Source: DATMMS01 sp036824145
Lineage (GTDB): Bacteria > Chloroflexota > Dormibacteria > DASZGP01
Reading direction: 5' to 3'
Length of the DNA stretch: 37,475 nt
Assembly: GCA_036824145.1 (NCBI GenBank)
Contig: DAITAT010000011.1
Coordinates: forward strand, 1 to 37,475
Numbering within the stretch: position 1 is the stretch's first letter; each line of letters opens with the position of its first letter. The translations under genes and the position numbers were made by a program. Positions 31,698 through 37,475 of this stretch are shown piece by piece. The notes under the pieces were generated by a model. The model did no database searches. It had not been told where the DNA came from and saw only the letters and a program-made list of their open reading frames with translations.

Positions 31698-32807
31698 TCA
31701 ACTCCTCTGGCGTTTGTAGAAGGGAAGCGGCGTGCGGTGCGCCGCCACTGGGGCGCCGCGCACCTCGACGGTCAGCTGCTGGGAGTCCTTGCTCGCGGTC
31801 TCGACGTACCCCATGGCCACCGCCTTGCCGAGGGTAAAGGAAAAGGTACCCGACGTGACCTCCCCGACCTGCCGATCCCCGTCGCTGACGGGGTAGCCAT
31901 GGCGAGCGATCGCCCTTCCCTCCAGCTCCAGGCCCACGAAGCTTCGGCGCGGCCCGTCTTGTTGCACCGCCAAAAGAGCGTCGCGACCGACAAAGTCGCC
32001 CTTGTCGAGCTTCACGGCCCAACCCAGCCCGGCCTCGAGCGCGTTGGTGGTCTCGTCGATGTCCTGGCCCGAAAGCCTCATCGCTGCTTCGAGCCGCAAG
32101 GTGTCTCTCGCCCCGAGCCCACACGGCAGCACGCCCAGGGCTACGCCGGCCTCGAGCAGCCGGTCCCAAACCGCCGGCGCTTCGTCCCAGGCCAGGAACA
32201 ATTCGAATCCGTCTTCGCCGGTGTAGCCGGTGCGGCTGAAGGCGGCTGCCACGCCATCGAGGTGGCCGTCACGGAAGTGGTAGTAGGCCACGCTGTCGAG
32301 GTCGAAGTCCGCCAGCGGGCGCAGCAGGTCGAGGGCACGCGGGCCCTGTACGGCGATCAGCCCAGTGGCAGGCGTGACGTCCTCGACTTCACAGGCGTCT
32401 CCGATGAGGGTCCGGAAATGCTCCAGGTCCTTCGGCCGCGGCCCCGCGTTGACGACCACTGTGAAGTGGTCTGGAGCGTGGCGATAGACCAGCGTGTCGT
32501 CGATGATGCCGCCGCTCGCGTTGCAGAGGATGTTGTACCGGGCCTGGCCCACGGCGAGGTCGGCGACCCTGTTGGTGACCACGCCTTCCAGCGCCTCCAC
32601 CGCGCCGGGCCCCCGGAGGCGGAACTCGCCCATGTGCGAGACATCGAAGAGGCCCACGCGTTCTCGAACCGCGATGTGCTCCTCCCGCATCGAGCTGTAC
32701 TGCAACGGCATCATCCAGCCACCGAACTCCACCATCTGCCCGCGCAGGCGCACGTGGTTGTCGTACAGCGAGGTCCGCAACGCCGCCCCGGTCGCGTGGT
32801 GGGTCAA
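31698..32807 (-). CDS. gcvT: Aminomethyltransferase (glycine cleavage T protein)
   Basis: GcvT moves the methylene group from aminomethyl-GcvH to tetrahydrofolate and releases ammonia. The conserved start is LYDNHVRLRGQMVEFGGWMM, followed by GLFDVSHMGEFRLRGPGA, the folate-site ASGGIIDDTLVYR, and GYTGEDGFELF. The length of 369 aa is typical. TTG at 32807 is the only usable start before an in-frame stop 18 nt upstream. It overlaps, as TTGA, the stop of a 9-codon leader ORF that has its own Shine-Dalgarno sequence. It is the first enzyme gene of the gcvT-H-PA-PB run. Confidence 0.96.
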   Translation of the reverse strand: MTHHATGAALRTSLYDNHVRLRGQMVEFGGWMMPLQYSSMREEHIAVRERVGLFDVSHMGEFRLRGPGAVEALEGVVTNRVADLAVGQARYNILCNASGGIIDDTLVYRHAPDHFTVVVNAGPRPKDLEHFRTLIGDACEVEDVTPATGLIAVQGPRALDLLRPLADFDLDSVAYYHFRDGHLDGVAAAFSRTGYTGEDGFELFLAWDEAPAVWDRLLEAGVALGVLPCGLGARDTLRLEAAMRLSGQDIDETTNALEAGLGWAVKLDKGDFVGRDALLAVQQDGPRRSFVGLELEGRAIARHGYPVSDGDRQVGEVTSGTFSFTLGKAVAMGYVETASKDSQQLTVEVRGAPVAAHRTPLPFYKRQRS

Positions 32808-32833
32808 ATCCCTGCCCGCTTCGACTCAGTCAT
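32804..32833 (-). CDS. 9-codon leader ORF coupled to gcvT
   Basis: ATG at 32833 follows GGGGAG with 6-nt spacing and encodes MTESKRAGI. Its stop overlaps the gcvT TTG start as TTGA. It probably delivers ribosomes to the weak gcvT start by termination-reinitiation. It contains no run of Gly codons, so attenuation by glycine supply is not indicated. Confidence 0.45.
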   Translation of the reverse strand: MTESKRAGI

Positions 32834-32851
32834 TCGGACTCCCCTGTTGGC

Positions 32852-33487
32852 TCACTCGTCGGGGCCGTGGCCGGGAAGCTGCCGGTAGGGGTCCGAGTCG
32901 GGCTCGGGAATATCGCTGCCGCCGAGTTCATCATCGGCATCGTCCAGGAACTCCAGGGTCAGGAGGTCGTTGCGCTGGCGCGCGATCTCGAGGAGCCCGA
33001 GGATCTTGGCGACCTGCGGGGCTTGCCACTGGAGCAGTGCCGCCAGCTCCGCCTCGGTGGCGTCGCGGTGATTGCGCTGTTTGAACATCACCTGGGCCAG
33101 GTCGAGGCTGCGGCAATCGGCGACATCGCGCTCTTCCTCGGTGTGCGCCCGGCCCTCGGCCTCCAGCAACGAATCAATCTGGAGGCCGATGTGCAGGCTG
33201 GCGAAGTCGCGGAAGTCGCCCTGGCCGGCGTATGCCCCGACGGCGTCGAGCAAGCCCACCGTCCCCTCCTGGTAGAGGTCGGCAAAGCTCAGGCCGCGGC
33301 CTTCGTGACCATCCGCTTGAGCGATCACAAGGTCGAGGTTGTGCTCCACCAGGTCCCGCCCGGCTTCCCGATCGGGCAGGCGCGCGAGTAGCTCGCGCTC
33401 CAGCTGGGGCGCCAAAGGCGGGTTGGCCTTCGCCTGCTCTCGCAGCGCTCGCTCGATCGGCCGATCCCGATCTGGCTCAGCCGTCAC
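32852..33487 (-). CDS. Divergent sigma-70-like protein lacking region 4
   Basis: The protein has 211 residues. About 45-110 resembles sigma region 2 (LVEHNLDLVIAQA, then GLSFADLYQEGTVGLLDAVGAY), with the usual Trp-rich -10 recognition part replaced by FASLHIGLQIDSLLEAEG. About 140-175 resembles region 3 (DATEAELAALLQWQAPQVAK). There is no region 4 helix-turn-helix; the protein ends in an acidic tail (LEFLDDADDELGG onward). Without region 4 it should not read a normal -35. It may bind core polymerase at special promoters, or be a regulator derived from a sigma factor. It lies 44 nt upstream of gcvT on the same strand. The GTG start is followed by a family-like N-terminus. Confidence 0.75.
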   Translation of the reverse strand: MTAEPDRDRPIERALREQAKANPPLAPQLERELLARLPDREAGRDLVEHNLDLVIAQADGHEGRGLSFADLYQEGTVGLLDAVGAYAGQGDFRDFASLHIGLQIDSLLEAEGRAHTEEERDVADCRSLDLAQVMFKQRNHRDATEAELAALLQWQAPQVAKILGLLEIARQRNDLLTLEFLDDADDELGGSDIPEPDSDPYRQLPGHGPDE

Positions 33488-33588
33488 GGGGGCAGGGGGC
33501 GAATTGGGGCATCCCTGATTCTAGATTGCCCTTGTCCGACCGGTTTGCGGGCGCCGGCCCCAAACCGGCCTCACACCGCCCATTCTGA

Positions 33589-33613
33589 TGTTTCACCGTC
33601 AGGATTCACGTGG
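33589..33613. repeat. 25-bp inverted repeat, copy 1 (parS-like)
   Basis: It starts TGTTTCACCGTC and ends GGATTCACGTGG. It is the exact reverse complement of 36521-36545 (25 of 25). It includes the parS half-site TGTTTCAC and the parS core TTCACGTG, and sits just before the CPBP-parA-parB run. Confidence 0.8.
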
Positions 33614-33673
33614 AATTGGCGCGCGGCGGAGGTGACACGGCACAATTAGGCCTCGCGATTTGGAGGCAACCAC

Positions 33674-34705
33674 CTGCTCGCAGTAATCCGCGCCCTATCC
33701 GACGACCAGCAGCAGCTGATCTACCTGGGCATCGTCCTGCTCGGAGTCATCGCGATCATGATCGCCGCCAACCTCGGCGAAACCAACGGAACTTGGCGCA
33801 CGGCGGCCTATCTGCTGATGATTGGCGCAGCCAGTATCGTGGCCATCCTGGCCCTGCTCAATCTCGGCATCATCGTCCTCGATCCCAACGGCGCTACCAG
33901 CGCGGCCAAGAACGCCGGGGTGACCGTGGCCCGCCTCGAGGGTGGCGCCCTGCTGGAGCTCACCGCCGCCTTCGCCGCCGGCTTGGCGCTCCTGCCGGCG
34001 ATCCGCCGAACCGTCCGCCGCCTGGTCCCCGGATTTCGTCCAGACTCCCCCATCAACGCCGTCGGCCTGTCGCTGTATCTCCTGGTGTTGCTCTTCTACG
34101 TCTCGATCCAGGTGTCTTCCGACCAGCTCAAGCAACTCAGCCAATCCGGCCCGTCACCGTCAGTGCTATTCATCATCGGCACCAACCAGCTACCGTTCCT
34201 GATCGTGGCGCTGGCCGGGGTCGGGCTCTTTACGCGCCGCGGCCTCCGCCAGACTCTTCTCCGGCTTGGCCTCTACTGGCCCGGCTGGCGCTGGATCGCC
34301 GCCTCCCTCGGGGTGGCGGTTGCGCTGGTGATCTTCGGCACCTTCTTCGACAACCTCATGACCCGTCTCACTCCTGAGCAGAGCAAGAACATCCAGCAGG
34401 TCTCGGACCAGCTCCTCAAGAACGTCGACAGCCTGGCGCCTGCGATCGCGATTGCCCTGGCCGCCGGGATCGGCGAGGAGATCATGTTTCGCGGGGCGCT
34501 GCAGCCGCGGCTCGGGATTGTGGCCGCGGCCCTGATCTTCGCCGTCCTCCACGCCCAGTACGCCATCAGCCTGGCCACTCTCGAGATCTTCATCCTGGGC
34601 CTCTTCCTTGGAATGCTCCGACGCCGCGCCGGCACCACCGCCGCGATCGTCGCCCACAGCGGCTACGACATGATCCTTCTCTTGATCGCGCTCTTCTTCA
34701 AGTGA
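33674..34705 (+). CDS. CPBP family intramembrane metalloprotease
   Basis: This polytopic protein of 343 residues has about eight helices. The CPBP (Abi/Rce1-like) motifs are GIGEEIMFRG (E268, E269, R273), FAVLHAQY (H293) and VAHSGYD (H328), the expected metal ligands. Family roles include prenyl-protein or peptide processing and bacteriocin immunity; the substrate here is unknown. The first ATG (33758) lies inside the first membrane helix. CTG at 33674 is preceded by GGAGG with 7-nt spacing and starts MLAVIRALSDDQQQ, followed by a full helix, so I chose it. Its stop overlaps parA as TGATG. Confidence 0.87.
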   Translation: MLAVIRALSDDQQQLIYLGIVLLGVIAIMIAANLGETNGTWRTAAYLLMIGAASIVAILALLNLGIIVLDPNGATSAAKNAGVTVARLEGGALLELTAAFAAGLALLPAIRRTVRRLVPGFRPDSPINAVGLSLYLLVLLFYVSIQVSSDQLKQLSQSGPSPSVLFIIGTNQLPFLIVALAGVGLFTRRGLRQTLLRLGLYWPGWRWIAASLGVAVALVIFGTFFDNLMTRLTPEQSKNIQQVSDQLLKNVDSLAPAIAIALAAGIGEEIMFRGALQPRLGIVAAALIFAVLHAQYAISLATLEIFILGLFLGMLRRRAGTTAAIVAHSGYDMILLLIALFFK

Positions 34706-35622
34706 TGGCAAGGCTGTACGCGATCGCCAACCAGAAGGGCGGTGTCGGCAAGAGCACCACCGCGGTGAACATCGCCGGCTACCTCGGCGAGTGGGGCCAC
34801 AAGACCCTCCTGGTTGACCTCGACCCGCAGGGGAATGCCACCAGCGGGCTGGGCGTGCTGCGGGACCCTTCCAGGCCCAATGTGTATTCGGTCCTCGTCG
34901 AGGGCCAGCCTGCGGAAACGGCGATCATGCCCACTGGCGCACCCGGGGTGGACCTGCTGCCGTCTGACATCGCCCTGGCCGGCGCCGAGATCGAGCTGAT
35001 CAGCCTGCCGCGCCGCGAGAGCCGCCTGCTCTACGCCCTCGACGGTCTTGGCGACGCCTACGAGTACATCCTCATCGACTGCCCGCCGTCGCTCGGCCTG
35101 TTGACGCTCAACGCCTTGGTCGCCGCGCGTCATCTCTTGGTTCCGATCCAGTGCGAGTTCTACGCCCTCGAGGGCCTCGGGCACCTGGCGTACACGCTGG
35201 ACATGGTCCGGCAGCGGTCGAACCCTCGTTTGGAACTCGCCGGCATCGTGATGACGCTCTATGACAAGCGGACCACGCTCAGCGCCCAGGTCGTCGAGGA
35301 GGTCCGGGGCCTCTATCCCGAGGTGGTGTTCAGGACCCTGATCCCGCGCAACGTGCGCCTCAGTGAGGCACCCAGCTACGGGATGACGATCGGCCAGTAC
35401 AACCCGCGCTCACGAGGCGGCGTTGCGTACGCCGACCTCACTCGGGAACTCCTGGCGAGGGCTGCCGCCGAAGCGGCAAGCGAAGCGGTCCCGATCTCGG
35501 CCGCGGACTCGATCCCGCCGGCGGTGGCCGGCACGGAGGCCAAGGGTCCCGCCGATGCGGCGTCGAATGAACTTGAATCGCAATTGGGCGCCGAGGCGCC
35601 GGAGGGAACAATCGATGGCTGA
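34705..35622 (+). CDS. parA: Chromosome partitioning ATPase ParA (Soj)
   Basis: This 305-residue ParA/MinD-type ATPase starts MARLYAIANQKGGVGKST, the deviant Walker A motif with the signature Lys. LLVDLDPQGNATSGLG, YILIDCPPSLGLLT (Walker B) and YNPRSRGGVAYADLTREL are standard for chromosomal Soj proteins. The C-terminal 45 residues are a variable Ala/Glu-rich tail. ATG at 34705 overlaps the CPBP stop (TGATG); a GTG one codon earlier is also in frame. It overlaps parB by 8 nt. Confidence 0.96.
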   Translation: MARLYAIANQKGGVGKSTTAVNIAGYLGEWGHKTLLVDLDPQGNATSGLGVLRDPSRPNVYSVLVEGQPAETAIMPTGAPGVDLLPSDIALAGAEIELISLPRRESRLLYALDGLGDAYEYILIDCPPSLGLLTLNALVAARHLLVPIQCEFYALEGLGHLAYTLDMVRQRSNPRLELAGIVMTLYDKRTTLSAQVVEEVRGLYPEVVFRTLIPRNVRLSEAPSYGMTIGQYNPRSRGGVAYADLTRELLARAAAEAASEAVPISAADSIPPAVAGTEAKGPADAASNELESQLGAEAPEGTIDG

Positions 35623-36502
35623 AAGCGGACAACCGCCCAAAAAATTCGGGCTCGGCCGCGGCCTTGGGGCCCTCATGCCGGGCGGCCAGGCAATCCCGGC
35701 GCGCCCGATGTCGACCGGCCGCGCCCCCATCGATTCCATCTATGCCAACCCGGAACAGCCACGCCGCCGCTTCGATGAAGCCGAATTGCAGGCGCTGGCG
35801 GAGTCGATCCGCCAGCACGGAGTCCTCCAGCCGCTGCTGGTGGTACCCGAAGAGACGGGCTACCGGCTGATTGCAGGCGAACGCCGGCTTCGTGCCGCTC
35901 GTCTTGCCGGTCTCACCGAGGTGCCGGTCACGCTGCATGAGGAGCCCGGCCCGCGCCGCTCCCTGGCGCTGTCCTTGATCGAGAACATCCAACGGCGCGA
36001 CCTGAATGCCCTCGAGGAGGCGGAGGCTTACCGCCGGCTGATCGAGGAGTTCCAGATGACCCAGGAGGAGATGGCCCGCCAGGTCGGCCGAACTCGAGCC
36101 CATATCTCGAACACGATCCGACTCCTGGGGCTGGCCTCCCCGGTGCAGGCTGCGCTGCTGACGCAAACGATCTCAGCCGGCCACGCCCGGGCCCTGGCAG
36201 GGCTTCCGCCCCAGACTCAGGAGGAGGCCCTTCGCCGGGTTCTGCGCGAAGAGCTCAACGTCCGCCAGACCGAGCTCCTGGCCCAATCCCTGGCGCGCGG
36301 CGCGGGTGGGCCCCGACGATCACGGGTGCAGCGTGAGCAGGACCCGCAGACCCGAGAGCTCGAGGCGCGGTTCCGCGACGCGCTCCAGGCTCGGGTGACC
36401 CTGCACCGGAGGCGGAAGGGAGGACGCCTGGTGGTGGAGTTCTATTCGGACGATGAGCTCGACAGCCTCTACCGCCGGATCGTGGAGCCGCTCTCCGGCT
36501 GA
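35615..36502 (+). CDS. parB: Chromosome partitioning protein ParB (Spo0J)
   Basis: This 295-residue ParB binds parS and spreads using CTP. The N-terminus KKFGLGRGLGALMPGG is the ParA-stimulating arm. GYRLIAGERRLRAARLAG is the ParB/CTP box with GERR, ENIQRRDLNALEEAEAYRRL follows, and the HTH has TQEEMARQVGRTRAHISNTI. The C-terminal dimer domain includes RLVVEFYSDDELDSLYRRI. The frame stays open to 35423 inside parA, but ATG at 35615 has GGAGGG 8 nt upstream and the correct family start. Confidence 0.97.
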   Translation: MAESGQPPKKFGLGRGLGALMPGGQAIPARPMSTGRAPIDSIYANPEQPRRRFDEAELQALAESIRQHGVLQPLLVVPEETGYRLIAGERRLRAARLAGLTEVPVTLHEEPGPRRSLALSLIENIQRRDLNALEEAEAYRRLIEEFQMTQEEMARQVGRTRAHISNTIRLLGLASPVQAALLTQTISAGHARALAGLPPQTQEEALRRVLREELNVRQTELLAQSLARGAGGPRRSRVQREQDPQTRELEARFRDALQARVTLHRRRKGGRLVVEFYSDDELDSLYRRIVEPLSG

Positions 36503-36520
36503 TTTCGCGCGACCCTCTAA

Positions 36521-36545
36521 CCACGTGAATCCTGACGGTGAAACA
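36521..36545. repeat. 25-bp inverted repeat, copy 2 (parS-like)
   Basis: It starts CCACGTGAATCC and ends GACGGTGAAACA, 19 nt after the parB stop, and is an exact inverse copy of 33589-33613. A further related sequence, CTCACGGTGAAACA, occurs at 36626-36639, so the half-site GTGAAACA recurs three times around parB. Confidence 0.8.
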
Positions 36546-36621
36546 CCTCCCGCGCCCCCCTGGTTGGGGGGAGGGCATCCAGGGACCGTGCGAGGCAACG
36601 TCGATCTGCCAGAATTGCGGC

Positions 36622-37020
36622 GTGGCTCACGGTGAAACAGCACCCTTGCAGGGCCTGCCGCGCCGCGACGAATCAGGTCTCAGCGAATTTGATCTCGGCT
36701 TCCTGGTCGGCATCCTGGTCGGCGAAGGACACTTCGGCGGTGATGGGCGCCAACCTGAAGTGACGTTGCGGATGCACACTCGCCATGAACGCCTATTTCG
36801 CTGGCTCGAGTCGAGGTTTCCTGGCGGCCGGCTGTACGGTCCGTATCACCACGGCGGGCGCAGCTACTACCAGTGGATGGCCCGCGGCCGCTACCTGCGC
36901 GATACGCTAGCCCCGCTGATCGCCGGGCGTCTCGACGACCTCGACACCTATGCCGCGGAGCGCTTCAGGAAGATGTGCATCGACTACGGGATCGGGCCGT
37001 TCCCGGCGCCGCACAGCTAG
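36622..37020 (+). CDS. LAGLIDADG-like homing endonuclease-type protein
   Basis: The 132-residue protein has one LAGLIDADG-type helix, FDLGFLVGILVGEGHFGG. Downstream are a basic/aromatic beta region (VTLRMHTRHERLFRWLE, GRSYYQWMARGRYLRD) and a terminal helix, the layout of half of a LAGLIDADG DNA-binding domain. No intron or intein context is visible. It could be a domesticated DNA-binding protein. The start is uncertain. GTG at 36622 has a CAGAAT hexamer 6 nt upstream, while GTG at 36538 would add 28 residues including CQNCG but lies inside the 25-bp repeat. Confidence 0.65.
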   Translation: MAHGETAPLQGLPRRDESGLSEFDLGFLVGILVGEGHFGGDGRQPEVTLRMHTRHERLFRWLESRFPGGRLYGPYHHGGRSYYQWMARGRYLRDTLAPLIAGRLDDLDTYAAERFRKMCIDYGIGPFPAPHS

Positions 37021-37066
37021 CCGCCCCGACTCAAGATCAGGTCGAGTTGGGAGCGAAGGCGCTTCC

Positions 37067-37072
37067 TATAAT
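37067..37072 (+). promoter_or_regulatory. Consensus -10 element upstream of lepB
   Basis: A perfect TATAAT is followed by 7 nt and an ATG at 37080, so transcription should begin at that ATG. No good -35 at 16-18 nt spacing was found. Confidence 0.55.
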
Positions 37073-37079
37073 CAGATCG

Positions 37080-37133
37080 ATGCGCTTCGCCTGGGTTGCC
37101 GTGCGCCCCGACCGCTCGCCAACCCGTCGATGA
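37080..37133 (+). CDS. 17-aa leaderless leader ORF overlapping lepB
   Basis: It starts at the predicted transcription start and encodes a short Arg-rich peptide (MRFAWVAVRP, ending SPTRR). Its TGA overlaps the lepB ATG as ATGA. Since the leaderless start would load ribosomes here, lepB translation probably depends on reinitiation. Confidence 0.45.
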   Translation: MRFAWVAVRPDRSPTRR

Positions 37134-37475
37134 CGGTCCTCGCGCCCGCCTCCGGGTACCCCGCCGAGCAGAAGCAGAAGTCGTTCGTCCGCGATCTCCT
37201 CGAGGTCATCGTGCTGGCCCTGGCCCTGTACATCATCATCAACTTCGCGGTACAGACCATCCATGTCATGGGCCCCAGCATGGAGAACACGCTCCAGAAT
37301 AATGACTTCCTGGTGGCGTCGAAGATCAGCTACCACCTCCACGATCCGCAACGCGGCGACATCATCGTTTTCAAGCCCAGCAACGACGCCAGCCACGACT
37401 ACATCAAGCGCATCATCGCGGTCCCCGGCGACCATCTCCGGATCGTCCATGCCCAGGTGTTCATCAATGGCCATC
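37130..37475 (+). CDS. lepB: Signal peptidase I, partial (runs off window end)
   Basis: The visible 115 residues begin MTVLAPASGYPAEQKQKSF, then a single membrane helix (LLEVIVLALALYIIINFAV). The catalytic Ser block is MGPSMENTL, and box D has the catalytic Lys in DYIKRIIAVPGD. RGDIIVFKP is also conserved. The enzyme removes signal peptides from exported proteins on the outer face of the membrane. It is truncated only by the window edge. The ATG overlaps the leader ORF stop. Confidence 0.94.
   Translation, partial: MTVLAPASGYPAEQKQKSFVRDLLEVIVLALALYIIINFAVQTIHVMGPSMENTLQNNDFLVASKISYHLHDPQRGDIIVFKPSNDASHDYIKRIIAVPGDHLRIVHAQVFINGH

Noticed and set aside
33488..33673. Glycine riboswitch or promoter for the sigma-like/gcv genes
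   Set aside because: No tandem glycine aptamer pattern was seen. A TAGAAT at 33523-33518 lacks a convincing -35, so it is not listed as a promoter.
35423..35614. Upstream extension of the parB frame
   Set aside because: It lies inside parA; ATG at 35615 has a good ribosome site and the ParB N-terminus.
33589..36639. Canonical parS (TGTTTCACGTGAAACA)
   Set aside because: Only half-sites and offset cores occur; no intact canonical 16-mer was found, so the repeats are called parS-like only.

Overview
The window is GC-rich and densely packed with bacterial chromosomal genes, most of them on the minus strand. No rRNA, tRNA, CRISPR array or insertion sequence was seen. The gene set fits a deep-branching Terrabacteria lineage, most likely Chloroflexota or Candidatus Dormibacterota: YchF beside a DUF951 protein, two-subunit glycine dehydrogenase, a GyrA with Ala at the usual quinolone-Ser position, many GTG/TTG starts and apparently leaderless promoters. 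This placement is inference from gene content, not a measured phylogeny.

Layout. 71-874: orphan membrane protein. 875-1122: promoter plus a strongly structured, ORF-free element that may be a small RNA. 1119-7848 (minus): hom-thrC-thrB-lysC, a DUF951 protein, ychF and a LipM/LplA-type acyltransferase, in one run with overlapping ends. 7936-8853 (plus): PfkB sugar kinase, divergent from hom. 8873-11530 (minus): an Nramp-like transporter with altered metal-site motifs, preceded by a soluble PRC/MgtE_N/CBS protein and a structured 5' leader. 11674-12102 (plus): small zinc-ribbon protein with its own promoter, repeats and terminator. 12139-13645: pheA and dedA, divergent from interleaved promoters.

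13642-19006 (minus) is the most unusual part. It holds a soluble histidine kinase, a NarL-type regulator, a receiver-only regulator, two tiny ORFs that both end in NWSL, and a large protein joining a membrane sensor region, an intact HD-GYP domain and a complete MFS transporter. 19311-20693 (minus) is a chain of four translationally coupled genes: two related tiny membrane proteins, a CxxC protein and an alpha/beta hydrolase. 20948-21325 is a RidA homologue. 21414-28235 (minus) is gyrB-plsX-fabF-gyrA. 28415-33487 (minus) is a truncated sigma-like protein followed by gcvT-gcvH-gcvPA-gcvPB. 33589-36545 (plus) carries a CPBP membrane protease, parA and parB, flanked by a perfect 25-bp inverted repeat with parS-like sequence. 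36622-37475 has a LAGLIDADG-like protein and the start of signal peptidase I.

Two expression habits recur. About eight starts lie 6-9 nt after a -10-like hexamer, as expected of leaderless mRNAs. Genes inside operons are often joined by NTGA overlaps, and several require TTG or even CTG as the start codon. The CTG calls rest on protein homology upstream of the first ATG or on a well-placed Shine-Dalgarno sequence.
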